A DNA stretch of 64,000 nt from Arthrobacter livingstonensis (GTDB taxonomy: Bacteria; Actinomycetota; Actinomycetes; Actinomycetales; Micrococcaceae). Each line of letters begins with the position of its first letter. Position 1 is the stretch's first letter. The DNA lies in the NCBI RefSeq assembly GCF_003219815.1, contig NZ_QJVD01000008.1, forward strand, positions 1 through 64,000. Direction: 5' to 3'. The notes below the pieces were generated by a model. The model made no database searches and was not told the origin of the DNA. It saw only the letters and a list, made by a program, of their open reading frames with translations. Below, piece by piece: positions 54,143 to 63,483 of this stretch. Made by a program: the position numbers and the translations under genes.

Positions 54143-56284
54143 CTAGGCGGTGTGGAAGCGCCTGCCGTTGACCCGCTCCGAGGCGCCCGTCCGGTCCAGA
54201 TACGGTGTGATGCCGCCCAGGTGCATGGGCCAGCCGGCGCCGAGGATCATGCACAGGTCGATGTCCTCCGGCCCGGCAACCACCCCCTCGGCCAGCATGA
54301 GGCCGATCTCCTCCGTCAGGGCGTCCTGGGTCTTGCGCAGCAGTTCCTCGCCCGTGGAGGGCGAGCTGCCGAAGGTGAGCAGCGCCAGGGTATCGGCCGG
54401 AACGGACTGCGAGCCGTCCTCCGCCGTCTCCCACAGGCCCTTCCTGCCTGCGTCGATCAGTGCCTGCAGGTTCGCCGAGACGGCAATCCGTTCGCCGAAG
54501 GCCTCGTGCATGGACTCGGTCACGTGCTGTGCCACCGGCAGGCCCACCATGGCAAGCAGGGTGAACGGCGTCATGGGCAGGCCCATGGGACGCAGCGCAT
54601 TGTCCGCAGTGTGCGCATCGGTGCCCTCGTCAAAGGCCGCGAAGACCTCGCCCATGAGGCGCAGCAGCACCCGGTTCACGACAAACGCTGCGGCGTCCTT
54701 GACCAGCACGGCCGTCTTTCGCAGCGACTTGGCGGTGGCAAAGGCGGTGGCGAGGACGGCGTCGTCGGTCTTGGGCGCCCGGACGATCTCCAGCAGCGGC
54801 ATGACGGCCACGGGGTTGAAGAAGTGGAAGCCCACCAGCCGCTCGGGGTGTTTCAGGTCCTCGGCCATGGCCGTCACGGACAGCGAGGAGGTGTTGGTGG
54901 CCAGGATGCACTCCGGCGAGACGATGGCCTCGACTTCGGCAAACACCTGCTTCTTGACAGTGAGCTCCTCAAACACGGCCTCGATGACGAAGTCGGCGTC
55001 GGCGAACGCCTCCTTGGACACGGAGCCGGTGACGAGGGCCCTGGTGCGGTTCGCCGCGTCCGGGCTGATGCGGCCCTTGGCCAGCAGCTTGTCCACTTCG
55101 CCATGCACGTAGGCAACGCCCTTGTCCACGCGGGCAGCATCGATGTCGGTCATGACGACGGGCACCAAGAGCAGCCGGGCAAATAGCAGCGCGAACTGCC
55201 CGGCCATCAATCCCGCGCCCACCACGCCCACCTTGGTGACGGGGCGGGCCAGCTTGGCATCGGGTGCGCCGGCGGGGCGCTTGCCGCGCTTTTGCACCAG
55301 GTCCAGGAATGCATAGACGGTGTCCTTGAACTGCGGCGTCATCATCAGGTCCGCCAGCGCCTGGTCCTCCGCTGCGAAGGATTCAGCCTTGGTCCAGGTC
55401 TTGCCCTTTTCCAGCAGTTCGATCACGCGTGCCGGGGCAGGGGCGGCGTTGGAGGTCTTGGCCTCCACAAACGCCTTGGCTTGCTCGACGGCGGCATCCC
55501 AGGCCGCGCTGTTCTCCCCGCTGAGCGGTTCGTCGACGGCGTTTGGCCGGCTGACGCTTTCGGCGCCGGCCAGCACGCGGGCTGCCCAGTTCAGGGACTG
55601 CTCCACGAAGTCGGCCGGTTCAAAGAGGGCATCGGCGATGCCGAGCTTGAAGGCGGCCGGGCCGCTGAGTGTGCGGTTGTTGGACAGGGAGTTTTCGATC
55701 ATGACCTTCACGGCGTTGGCCGGGCCGATCAGCCGGGGGAGCAGGTACACGCCGCCCCAGCCGGGAACAAGGCCCAGGAACGCCTCCGGCAGCCCGAGGG
55801 CGCCGGCGCCGGTGGACACCGTGCGGTAGTTGGCGTTCAGCGCGATCTCCAGCCCGCCGCCGAGCGCCAGGCCGTTGATGAACACAAAGCTGGGCACGCC
55901 TAGCTCGTTCAGCGTGGAGTACACATCGTGGCCCAGTCGGGCCATATGGAGCCCGGCGTCCCTGTCCTTGAGGCCATTGACGGCGGACAGGTCCGCCCCG
56001 GCCGCCAGGAAGAACGGCTTGCCGGTGACGCCGACACCGGCGATCTCCCCGCGCGCCGCCCGGTCCCGCTGGGCTTCGAGCACGGTGCCCAGTTCCACGA
56101 GCGTGTTGGGCCCGAGGGTGCTGGGGCGCCGGTGGTCCAGGCCGTTGTCCAGGGTGATCAGGGCAAAGGTGCCGGCACTGGGTGCGCCGTCCACGCCGGG
56201 CAGGGCGACGTCCTGCACATATGAATGCGTCACCACCTCATCGGGAAACAGGTCCGTGAGCTGCGAGAAGTCCTGGGCGCTCAT
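54143..56284 (-). CDS. fadB: multifunctional enoyl-CoA hydratase / 3-hydroxyacyl-CoA dehydrogenase
   Basis: 713 residues of the FadB/FadJ alpha-subunit type for fatty acid beta-oxidation. An N-terminal crotonase domain (about 1-280: GVGVTGKPFFLAAGADLSAV, then VFINGLALGGGLEIALNANY) hydrates enoyl-CoA. An NAD-binding domain follows (KVGVVGAGLMAGQFALLFA), then the dehydrogenase C-domains with FHFFNPVAVMPLLEIV and PMTPFTLLAMVGL. ATG 56284 overlaps the thiolase stop codon, so the two proteins are co-translated and probably form the trifunctional complex. A hairpin lies after its stop. Confidence 0.93.
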   Translation of the reverse strand: MSAQDFSQLTDLFPDEVVTHSYVQDVALPGVDGAPSAGTFALITLDNGLDHRRPSTLGPNTLVELGTVLEAQRDRAARGEIAGVGVTGKPFFLAAGADLSAVNGLKDRDAGLHMARLGHDVYSTLNELGVPSFVFINGLALGGGLEIALNANYRTVSTGAGALGLPEAFLGLVPGWGGVYLLPRLIGPANAVKVMIENSLSNNRTLSGPAAFKLGIADALFEPADFVEQSLNWAARVLAGAESVSRPNAVDEPLSGENSAAWDAAVEQAKAFVEAKTSNAAPAPARVIELLEKGKTWTKAESFAAEDQALADLMMTPQFKDTVYAFLDLVQKRGKRPAGAPDAKLARPVTKVGVVGAGLMAGQFALLFARLLLVPVVMTDIDAARVDKGVAYVHGEVDKLLAKGRISPDAANRTRALVTGSVSKEAFADADFVIEAVFEELTVKKQVFAEVEAIVSPECILATNTSSLSVTAMAEDLKHPERLVGFHFFNPVAVMPLLEIVRAPKTDDAVLATAFATAKSLRKTAVLVKDAAAFVVNRVLLRLMGEVFAAFDEGTDAHTADNALRPMGLPMTPFTLLAMVGLPVAQHVTESMHEAFGERIAVSANLQALIDAGRKGLWETAEDGSQSVPADTLALLTFGSSPSTGEELLRKTQDALTEEIGLMLAEGVVAGPEDIDLCMILGAGWPMHLGGITPYLDRTGASERVNGRRFHTA

Positions 56285-57534
56285 GCTGCGCTCCCTTCGG
56301 TGGTTGTCGATGAAGCGGCCGAACCAGGGCGGCTGGGGATCCAGTGCGGGTTTTCCCAGATGACGGTGGCGCCCATGCCCAGGCCGATGCACATGGTGGT
56401 GATGCCGTACCGCACCGACGGGTCCTCCTCGAACTGGCGGGCCAACTGGTTCATGAGCCGGACTCCGGAGGAGGCCAGCGGGTGGCCCACGGCGATGGCT
56501 CCGCCGTAGCGGTTGACGCGGGGGTCGTTGTCGGCGATGCCGAAGTGGTCCAGGAAACTGAGCACCTGCACGGCGAAGGCCTCGTTGATTTCAAACAGGC
56601 CGATGTCCCCGATGGTCAGTCCGGCCAGTCGCAGCGCCTTTTCGGTGGCGGGGACGGGGCCGATTCCCATGACTTCGGGCTCCACGCCGGCAAAGGCGTA
56701 CTGGACCAGGCGCATTTTCACCGGCAGCCCGAGCTCCTCGGCAGCGTCGGCAGAAGCCAGGAGTGCCACCGTCGCGCCGTCGTTCAGTCCCGCGGCATTG
56801 CCCGCCGAGACGCGGCCGTGGGCGCGGAACGGGGTGCGTAGCACGGCCAGGTCCTCCAAGGTGGTGCCCGGCCGCGGAGGCTCGTCCACCGTGTTGACCG
56901 TCCAGCCGGCACCGGGTTTCATGGTGGCCACGGGCACCAGATCCGGCTGGATCGCTCCGTTCGCACTGGCTGCGGCAAACTTGGCCTGGCTGGCCACTGC
57001 GTACGCGTCAGTGCGGTCCTTCGTGATGGCAGGGAAGCGGTCGTGCAGGTTTTCGGCCGTGTTGCCCATGTTCAGGGCGGCCGGGTCAACAATGCGCTCG
57101 CTCATGAAGCGGGGGTTGGGATCCGCGCCGGAACCCATGGGGTGGTGTCCCATGTGCTCCACGCCGCCGGCAATCACGACGTCGTAGGCGCCAAAGCCGA
57201 TGCCCGAGGCCGTGGTGGTCACTGCCGTCATGGCGCCCGCGCACATGCGGTCGATGGCAAAACCCGGCACAGATTTGGGCAGTCCGGCAAGGAGAGCGGC
57301 GGTGCGCCCGATGGTCAGGCCCTGGTCACCGGTCTGGGTGGTGGCGGCGATCGCCACTTCGTCGATGCGTTCCGCCGGGAGCTGCGGGTTGCGGCGCATC
57401 AGTTCACGAATGCACTTGACCACCAGATCGTCGGCGCGGGTGGAGGCGTAAATGCCCAACTCCGAGGCACGTCCGAACGGGGTGCGGACTCCGTCGACAA
57501 AGACAACGTCCCTAATCTGCCGATTTTGGCTCAC
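56281..57534 (-). CDS. fadA: acetyl-CoA C-acyltransferase (3-ketoacyl-CoA thiolase)
   Basis: 417 residues of the thiolase fold performing the last step of beta-oxidation. The nucleophile is Cys98 in IDRMCAGAMTA. The C-terminal catalytic His and Cys lie in VGHPLASSGVR and TTMCIGLGMGA. It is the first gene of fadA-fadB. A perfect 22-bp palindrome lies 84 bp upstream of its ATG, a likely operator. The C-terminal tail is short and non-conserved. Confidence 0.94.
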   Translation of the reverse strand: MSQNRQIRDVVFVDGVRTPFGRASELGIYASTRADDLVVKCIRELMRRNPQLPAERIDEVAIAATTQTGDQGLTIGRTAALLAGLPKSVPGFAIDRMCAGAMTAVTTTASGIGFGAYDVVIAGGVEHMGHHPMGSGADPNPRFMSERIVDPAALNMGNTAENLHDRFPAITKDRTDAYAVASQAKFAAASANGAIQPDLVPVATMKPGAGWTVNTVDEPPRPGTTLEDLAVLRTPFRAHGRVSAGNAAGLNDGATVALLASADAAEELGLPVKMRLVQYAFAGVEPEVMGIGPVPATEKALRLAGLTIGDIGLFEINEAFAVQVLSFLDHFGIADNDPRVNRYGGAIAVGHPLASSGVRLMNQLARQFEEDPSVRYGITTMCIGLGMGATVIWENPHWIPSRPGSAASSTTTEGSAA

Positions 57535-57617
57535 CTGTTACTCCTTCAAGCATTCAAGACTGCGGCTGGTTCAACAGCAGAGTGCGCCGCTGGGGCTGCA
57601 ATCACTGTGTCACACAT

Positions 57618-57639
57618 CATGTTACTCATGAGTAACATG
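57618..57639. promoter_or_regulatory. perfect 22-bp palindrome upstream of fadA, probable repressor operator
   Basis: CATGTTACTCA followed by its exact complement (axis between 57628 and 57629) lies 84 bp upstream of the fadA start. TetR- and GntR-type fatty acid regulators bind palindromes of this size. No regulator gene is adjacent. Confidence 0.72.
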
Positions 57640-57715
57640 CGCGCCAAATCGGCCCGGACGCACGATGCCGGTCGTCCCCTCCCGGCGAAAATGCCACCCA
57701 CAGCCGCCCTACCCA

Positions 57716-57880
57716 ACGCTGCATCACCTTTGGTCGAATAATCGAGGACGCTGTATCACCTTTGGTCGCCAAAACGGCGACGCCGCACCACCTCCGGTTG
57801 TTAACACCTCAACGCCGCAGCGCAGGTGATACGGGGTCGGCCAAAAAGCGGCCAGAGGTGATACGGCGTTGGTCGAGGTG
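57716..57880. repeat. cluster of about five copies of a 21-bp repeat in both orientations
   Basis: ACGCTGCATCACCTTTGGTC at 57716-57735 and ACGCTGTATCACCTTTGGTC at 57748-57767 differ at one base. A third, degenerate copy (ACGCCGCACCACCTCCGGTT) begins at 57779. Two copies lie inverted, around AGGTGATAC at 57824-57832 and 57856-57864, the last followed by GGCGTTGGTCG. The cluster sits between the 3' end of the ribonuclease D gene and the fadA promoter. Confidence 0.8.
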
Positions 57881-57899
57881 GGGGGGCGACGGGTCGGTG

Positions 57900-59324
57900 T
57901 CAGGCGTCGTCGTCGTGCTTGGGCTTCTTGGCTTCCTTGGGCTCCAAGGGGTCCGGATGGGCCATGGCCCTGGCAAGCAGCGGCGCGGTCTTCTCCACCT
58001 GCCAGGGGCGGGCGCCGAGCTCTGCCAGTGCCTGGGCCACGGATTCCTCGGTGATGACTGCCGGAGGGCGCCAGCAGATGCGGCGCAGGTGGTCCGGGGT
58101 CAGAAGGTTCTCCGCGGGAATGTTCAGCAGCTCCGCGAGTTCGTTTAGCCGGGGCCTGGCGGTGGCCAGGCGCGCGGCGGCCTCCATATCGCGGTCGGCC
58201 CAGATGCGCGGGGGCGGCGGGGCGTTGCTGGAGACCTGCAGGGGCGGCAGATCCGTGCCGGCCTTGGCCGTCTGCAGTGCATGCAGCCACTTGGGGGCGT
58301 CCCGCTTGGCGGCGCGGCCGTGGAAGCCGGCCAGGTTCAGCAGTGCGGGCACCGTGGTGGGCATGGCCTTGGCCGCGGCAATGATGGCTGAATCCGGGAT
58401 CAGCCGGCTGGGCGCAATGTCACGGTGTTCTGCCAGCTTGTCCCGCGTGTACCAGAGCTCGCGGACGGCGGCGAGCTGCACCCTGTTGCGGATGGAATGC
58501 GAGCCGGAGGTCCGCCGCCACGGGTCAACCCGGGGTGCCGGCACGCCGGCATCAATGAGGTGCTGGAACTCCTGGGCTGCATAGTCCAGCTTGCCGTCGG
58601 CCGCCAGCAGGGCCACCAGCTCGTCCTCCAACTCTGCCAGGACCTCCACATCGAGGGCGGCGTAACGCAGCCACGGCTCGGGGAGGGGCCGCCGGGACCA
58701 GTCCGCGGCGGAGTGCTCCTTGGCCAGATGGTAGCCCAGCAGCGATTCAACGACGGCGCCCAGGCCAACGCGCGGCAGGCCGGCTAGGCGTGCGGCCAGT
58801 TCCGTGTCAAAGAGCTTGTCCGGCCACATGCCGACCTCGGCCAGGCAGGGCAGGTCCTGGCTGGCCGCGTGGAGGATCCACTCAACGCCGCGCAGGGCCT
58901 CGTCGATGATCTTGAGGTCCTCGAAAGCCTCCGGGTCAATGAGCCATGTGCCGGCATCCTCGCGGCGGATCTGCACCAGGAACGCGCGCTGGCCGTAGCG
59001 GAATCCGGAGGCCCGTTCGGTGTCCACCGCGGCCGGACCGTGGCCCGCGGCCAGGGCGGCGGCGCAGCGTTTGAGCGCCGGCACGGTGGAAACGACCTCC
59101 GGGACGCCTTCGCGCGGCATGTCCAGCTCCACGAGCTCCGGCAGGTCGCCGAGCTCCACCCGGACGCCGTCGACCACCACGGACGTTAAGGGCGCCTCGA
59201 CCAGATCTGTGGAGTGCGGCCCTGTGGAGTGCGGCTGTGCACCGGCCGGGCCCGCGGGATTCCTCAACTCGGGGGACTTCTGACTCCGGGCGCGGCTGTG
59301 TGATGTGGTGACAGGTTCAATCAT
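57900..59324 (-). CDS. rnd: ribonuclease D-type 3'-5' exonuclease
   Basis: 474 residues: a disordered N-terminus (1-45), then a DEDD exonuclease domain with Asp101/Glu103 (AAVDTERASGFRYGQR), Asp157 (HAASQDLPCL) and Tyr221/Asp225 (RYAALDVEVLAELE). HRDC-type helical domains follow (ELWYTRDKLAEHRDIAPSRL), then an acidic/basic tail (KEAKKPKHDDDA). RNase D trims the 3' ends of tRNA and other small RNAs. The ATG at 59324 follows GGAGG, and TAGACT lies 9 nt upstream, so the 5' leader may be only a few bases. It is longer than E. coli RNase D (375 residues), as usual in actinobacteria. Confidence 0.9.
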   Translation of the reverse strand: MIEPVTTSHSRARSQKSPELRNPAGPAGAQPHSTGPHSTDLVEAPLTSVVVDGVRVELGDLPELVELDMPREGVPEVVSTVPALKRCAAALAAGHGPAAVDTERASGFRYGQRAFLVQIRREDAGTWLIDPEAFEDLKIIDEALRGVEWILHAASQDLPCLAEVGMWPDKLFDTELAARLAGLPRVGLGAVVESLLGYHLAKEHSAADWSRRPLPEPWLRYAALDVEVLAELEDELVALLAADGKLDYAAQEFQHLIDAGVPAPRVDPWRRTSGSHSIRNRVQLAAVRELWYTRDKLAEHRDIAPSRLIPDSAIIAAAKAMPTTVPALLNLAGFHGRAAKRDAPKWLHALQTAKAGTDLPPLQVSSNAPPPPRIWADRDMEAAARLATARPRLNELAELLNIPAENLLTPDHLRRICWRPPAVITEESVAQALAELGARPWQVEKTAPLLARAMAHPDPLEPKEAKKPKHDDDA

Positions 59325-59383
59325 GATGCCTCCAGTCTAGCGAACGCCCTGTAATGGCAGGGCCTGCGGACGGCGGGCAACCG

Positions 59384-59953
59384 TCAGCGCCTCCTGCGCT
59401 GGGGCAGGAGGGTCACGCCGTCGGGCACCGGTGGCAGCCCGGCGAAGGTGCACACCATGTGCGACCAGGCCTCCAAATGTGCCTGCATGCCCGTGCCGGA
59501 CGGCGTCCAGGAGGCGCGCAGTTCAATGTCGACCGAATCGTTGCGCGCGGCCAGCGTACCGTAGCTTTCAGACAGGATGCGCGTGGCAGTGCCGCCGGCG
59601 GCCCGGTGCTCGGCCCCGTGTTCATCCAGCGCTTCAACGAGCCAGGCCCAGGCCACGTTGCCCAGCAATCCGTCGTTGCCGATGTCAGCTTCCAGGGCGG
59701 CCCTGATGTATGTCACGATCCGAAAAGTGCCTTCCCACAGGGATGAGCCGTTGGGATCGTGCAACAGGATGAACCGTCCCGTGGCCACTTCCTCGCCGTC
59801 CACCATGACCTCGGCACCCAGGGCCACACCGTACGGGGCCAGCCGGGACGGGGCAGGGATCTCCTCAAGGCTGAGTTCAGGGCGGCTGCGGGCGGCACGC
59901 AGGGACGCCAGGGCGGCCTGGAAATCGTCGGGAAGCTGCGGTTGTGCGCTCAC
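59384..59953 (-). CDS. DUF3000 family protein
   Basis: 189 residues, actinobacterial DUF3000: PDDFQAALASLRAARSRPEL, LSLEEIPAPSRLAPYGVALG, GRFILLHDPNGSSLWEGTFR and the C-terminal SHMVCTFAGLPPVPDGVTLL. It is conserved next to rnd in many actinobacteria; the function is unknown. TAATCT (59960-59965) lies exactly 6 nt before GTG 59953, so I choose that start over the ATG one codon upstream, which would leave only 3 nt. A small hairpin (GCCCTG...CAGGGC, 59346-59363) lies after its stop. Confidence 0.85.
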   Translation of the reverse strand: MSAQPQLPDDFQAALASLRAARSRPELSLEEIPAPSRLAPYGVALGAEVMVDGEEVATGRFILLHDPNGSSLWEGTFRIVTYIRAALEADIGNDGLLGNVAWAWLVEALDEHGAEHRAAGGTATRILSESYGTLAARNDSVDIELRASWTPSGTGMQAHLEAWSHMVCTFAGLPPVPDGVTLLPQRRRR

Positions 59954-60059
59954 CATGGCAGATTATGACGTCCACGGCCCAATTTGTCGCAGGCGCGCCG
60001 CTGCGCTGCTCCCGGGCGTACAGCAGTGCGCGGCCGGGCGCCTGCGCTAGACGACTGCG

Positions 60060-61133
60060 CTAGGCGCCGACTTCTTCCCGGATGGCCGCCACGAATGCGT
60101 CGATGTCGGCCTCGGTGGTGTCGAAGGAGCACATCCAGCGCACTTCGCGGGCGGCCTCGTTCCAGTCGTAGAAGCGGAACCTGCTGCGCAGCCGGTCCGC
60201 CACGCCGTCCGGCAGCACGGCGAAGATGCCGTTGGACTCGGTGGCCTGCGTGGGCTGCACCCCGGGGATTGCGTCGACGGCGGCACGCAGCCTGGCGGCC
60301 ATGGCGTTGGCGTGCCCGGCCGATTTCAGCCACAGTCCGTCGGCCAGCAGGGCCAGCAGCTGGGCGGAAATGAAGCGCATTTTGGAGGCCAGCTGCATGT
60401 TCATCTTGCGCAGGTAGATCAGCCCGTCCGCGGCCTCGGGATTAAGCGCCACCACGGCCTCGCCGAACATGATGCCGTTCTTCGTACCGCCAAAGGACAG
60501 GATGTCCACGCCGGCGTCGGAGGTGAACTCACGCACCGGCAAGTCCAGGAAGGCGGCGGCGTTGGCCAGCCGGGCGCCGTCCATGTGGACCTTCATCCCC
60601 AGGGAGTGGGCGTGGTCGCAGATGGCCCTGACCTCGGCGGGCGTGTAACAGGTGCCCAGTTCGGTGGTCTGGGTGATGGAGACGGCCAGCGGCTGGGCGC
60701 GGTGCTCGTCGCCAAAGCCCCACGCCTCCTTGTCGATCAGCTCCGGCGTCAGCTTGCCGTTGTCGGTGGGCACGGAGAGCAGCTTCATGCCGCCCACGCG
60801 CTCGGGCGCGCCGTTTTCGTCGCAGTTGATGTGGGCCGTCGAGGCGCAGACCACCGCGCCCCAGCGCGGCAGCAGCGACTGCAGGGCCGTGACGTTGGCG
60901 CCCGTGCCGTTGAAGACCGGAAAAACATCCACGGCGCGCCCAAACAGCTCCGCCATGACCTCATGCAGGCGTGCGGTGTACACGTCCTCGCCGTAGGAAA
61001 CCTGGTGGCCCTCGTTCGCTGCGGCCAACGCGGCCAGCACCTCCGGGTGGATGCCTGAGTAGTTGTCCGAGGCAAAGCTGCGCACGGCCGGGTCGTGGAG
61101 CCGGGCGGGGGAGGAAACGGTGTCAGTGGTCAC
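60060..61133 (-). CDS. low-specificity L-threonine aldolase
   Basis: 357 residues, a PLP enzyme cleaving threonine (or allo-threonine) to glycine and acetaldehyde. Fold-type I motifs are SFASDNYSGIHPEVLAAL at the start, FPVFNGTGANVTAL for cofactor phosphate binding, VHMDGARLANAAAFL with the cofactor Asp, and the Schiff-base Lys in SFGGTKNGIMFGEA. The start is GTG 61133 with AAGG 6-9 nt upstream; the frame extends further but into the SDR gene. It lies 10 bp after the SDR stop, so the two are co-transcribed. Confidence 0.92.
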   Translation of the reverse strand: MTTDTVSSPARLHDPAVRSFASDNYSGIHPEVLAALAAANEGHQVSYGEDVYTARLHEVMAELFGRAVDVFPVFNGTGANVTALQSLLPRWGAVVCASTAHINCDENGAPERVGGMKLLSVPTDNGKLTPELIDKEAWGFGDEHRAQPLAVSITQTTELGTCYTPAEVRAICDHAHSLGMKVHMDGARLANAAAFLDLPVREFTSDAGVDILSFGGTKNGIMFGEAVVALNPEAADGLIYLRKMNMQLASKMRFISAQLLALLADGLWLKSAGHANAMAARLRAAVDAIPGVQPTQATESNGIFAVLPDGVADRLRSRFRFYDWNEAAREVRWMCSFDTTEADIDAFVAAIREEVGA

Positions 61134-61143
61134 TGCAAACCTT

Positions 61144-61944
61144 CTAGTTGAGTTCGATGCGGGCGCCATTGAGCTGCGCCGCAGGAGTGGAAAAGAGCCC
61201 CACCACAGTTTGCCCCAAGTCGGCAACGTCGGTGAAACCGGGAAACTTTCGTTCAGGGGAGGCGGCGCGCATGGCGTCGTCCACGAGGGCCTTCACCACC
61301 AGCACGACGGCGGCCGGCCCGTCGCCGTCAGCCCCGGTTGTCGCCGGGGTTGCGCCCGTGGCCGCTTCCGCCGGAGCCAGGCTGGCGGAGGCCAGCAGCT
61401 CCCGGGCGGCGGCGTCGATCACGCCGTATGCGTCCAGCCCCGCCGCCAGCGCCATCACCCAGGTTTCGGCGGCGGCCTTGATGGCGGCGTAGTTGGCGTT
61501 ACCGAGGGTGGGCGCAGTGACCGACGTGGAGGAGACGATGGCGATGCGGCCGGCGGCGGAGGCGGCAATGTCGTCGTAAAACGCGCGGCTCGTGTTGCGC
61601 AGGGTGGTGAGCACGGAGCGGTGCAAAAAGTCCCAGTCCGTGTCCGACTGCGCGGCGAGGCCCTTGCCGCCTCGCCAGCCGCCCACCAGGTGGACCAGCC
61701 CGCCAACGGCGCCATGGTCGCGGTGGATGGTATCCGCCAGGCCGGCGACGGCCGCAGGGTCCGCGAGGTCGCACTCGAGGGGCACGGCACCGCCGGTGAG
61801 GTCAGCCGCCGCCCCGATGCGGCCGGCGTCGGACCCCACGGTGAGCACGCGGAAGCCGGCGGACACCAGCGCAGCGGCAACGGCGATGCCGGCGGCGCTG
61901 CTGCCGCCGGCCACGAGCACCAGCGGTGCGGGAGTTTGGGTCAT
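61144..61944 (-). CDS. short-chain dehydrogenase/reductase
   Basis: 266 residues of the classical SDR fold. The NAD(P) loop is VLVAGGSSAAGIAVAAAL (a GGSSAAG variant of TGxxxGxG). The catalytic Ser lies in IAIVSSTSV and the pair in ANYAAIKAAAE (Y-x3-K). Gly/Ala/Thr-rich insertions lie near the C-terminus (about 205-225). The start ATG 61944 is preferred over an upstream in-frame codon at 61962. Its genome partner is the threonine aldolase gene downstream and the DUF6421 gene upstream; the substrate is unknown. Confidence 0.84.
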   Translation of the reverse strand: MTQTPAPLVLVAGGSSAAGIAVAAALVSAGFRVLTVGSDAGRIGAAADLTGGAVPLECDLADPAAVAGLADTIHRDHGAVGGLVHLVGGWRGGKGLAAQSDTDWDFLHRSVLTTLRNTSRAFYDDIAASAAGRIAIVSSTSVTAPTLGNANYAAIKAAAETWVMALAAGLDAYGVIDAAARELLASASLAPAEAATGATPATTGADGDGPAAVVLVVKALVDDAMRAASPERKFPGFTDVADLGQTVVGLFSTPAAQLNGARIELN

Positions 61945-61962
61945 GCCACCAACAGTACCCAC

Positions 61963-63348
61963 CTATGCTTCGCTGGCGCCCGTGATGCCGGACGTTGATT
62001 CAATGACACCGCGCATCTTCTTCGAGAGGGCCTCGTAAAACATGGACAGCGGGAATTCGTCGTCCATGACCTGGTCCGTGACCTCGCGCAGCGGGGCCGT
62101 CAGCGGCAGTGCATCCGGGCCCTTCGCCCAAATGGAGGCCGGGTTCGGGGTCAGGGTGCCGGAAACCAGTCCGTAGGCGGCGAGCCAGTGGGCCAGCTTG
62201 GGCCTGTCGATTGAGCGCCAGTACAGCTCCTCAATCTCGTGCCCCAGCGCGATCACGACGTCCGGGATCTCGGCCCAGTCGATGGTCAGCTTGGTATCCG
62301 TCCAGTGCAGCACGTGGTGCTGGTGAAGCCAGGCGAAGAGCAGCTGCCCGCCGAGGCCGTCGTAGTTGCGCACCCGGGTTCCGGTGATGGCGAAGCGGAA
62401 GATCCGGTCAAAGATCACAGCGTACTGAACCAGCTTGGCGTGCTGGCGCGCCTCGGGGGAGGCAGTTTCGTCACGCTCCACGGCCACGGATTCGCGGTAC
62501 GCGGTCAGGTCGCAGCGCAGTTCCTCCAGCGAGTACAGGAAGAACGGCATGCGCTGCTTGATCATGAACGGGTCAAAGGGCAGGTCGCCGCGCATGTGCG
62601 TGCGGTCGTGGATCAGGTCCCACATGACGAACGTTTCCTGCGTCAGCGCCTGGCTGTCCAGAAGTTCGACGGCGTCCGCCGGCAGGTCCAGCCGGGTCAC
62701 CTGTGCGGCCTCCCGGACCACGCGGCGGAAGCGCGCGGCCTCACGGTCCTGGAAGATGGCGCCCCATGTGAAGGAGGGGGTCTCGCGGACGGCCACGCTT
62801 TCCGGGAACAGCACGGCGGAGTTGCTGTCGTAGCCGGGAGTGAAGTCGATGAAGCGCAGCGGCACGAACAGCTTGTTGGAATAGTTGCCGGCTTCCAGCT
62901 CGCCAATAAACTCCGGCCAGATGACCTCGACCAGCACGGCCTCCACGAAGCGGGAGGTGGAACCGTTTTGAGTGTACATGGGGAAAACCACCAGGTGGCC
63001 CAGGCCGTCAACCCTGTGCTCCTGGGGATTGAAGGCCAGCAGGGAGTCCAGGAAGTCCGGCACGCCCAGGCCTGCGTCGGCCCACTTGGTGAAGTCCGTC
63101 ACGGCGAGGCGCAGGTAGTTGGCGTCATGCGGGAAGTGCGGGGCCAGGGCGTCGATGGACTCCGTAATGGCGCCAATGAGTTCCCTGGCGCCGGCGTGGT
63201 CCTCGGGGTTCGGGACGGAGCCGTCCTTGGCCTGAATTTCCTGCAGGGTGGTGGCAGCCTGCTTCAGTGCCAGCCACGCCGGGTTTGTGGCGAGGGCCGC
63301 GTACTTGGTTTCGGATGCGATGGCGGGTGCTTCCACGGTCATGCTCAT
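61963..63348 (-). CDS. DUF6421 family protein
   Basis: 461 residues, conserved in actinobacteria. The best block is WDLIHDRTHMRGDLPFDPFM, then IKQRMPFFLYSLEELRCDLT, a His/Asp/Glu-rich stretch that could bind metal. Other blocks are HLVVFPMYTQNGS and FAWLHQHHVLHWTDTKLTIDW. No known enzyme family is evident. ATG 63348 (MSMTVEAP) has AAAGGA about 9 nt upstream; a longer frame from 63459 is unlikely. It ends 18 bp before the SDR start, so DUF6421-SDR-threonine aldolase probably form one transcript. Confidence 0.8.
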   Translation of the reverse strand: MSMTVEAPAIASETKYAALATNPAWLALKQAATTLQEIQAKDGSVPNPEDHAGARELIGAITESIDALAPHFPHDANYLRLAVTDFTKWADAGLGVPDFLDSLLAFNPQEHRVDGLGHLVVFPMYTQNGSTSRFVEAVLVEVIWPEFIGELEAGNYSNKLFVPLRFIDFTPGYDSNSAVLFPESVAVRETPSFTWGAIFQDREAARFRRVVREAAQVTRLDLPADAVELLDSQALTQETFVMWDLIHDRTHMRGDLPFDPFMIKQRMPFFLYSLEELRCDLTAYRESVAVERDETASPEARQHAKLVQYAVIFDRIFRFAITGTRVRNYDGLGGQLLFAWLHQHHVLHWTDTKLTIDWAEIPDVVIALGHEIEELYWRSIDRPKLAHWLAAYGLVSGTLTPNPASIWAKGPDALPLTAPLREVTDQVMDDEFPLSMFYEALSKKMRGVIESTSGITGASEA

Positions 63349-63483
63349 GGCGTTCCATCCTTTGCTGCGCTCTTTGGTGCGCTGTTTTTGCTGCGCTGTG
63401 GGAATTTTTTCGAGCGTACCAATGGAACAGAAAAACTTATGTTTCTTATTGCCAAGCATTAGAACCTCGAGTGCTTAGCGGCA

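Noticed and set aside
57716-57880. CRISPR array or transposon ends
   Set aside because: Copies occur in both orientations with irregular spacing, and no transposase is adjacent.
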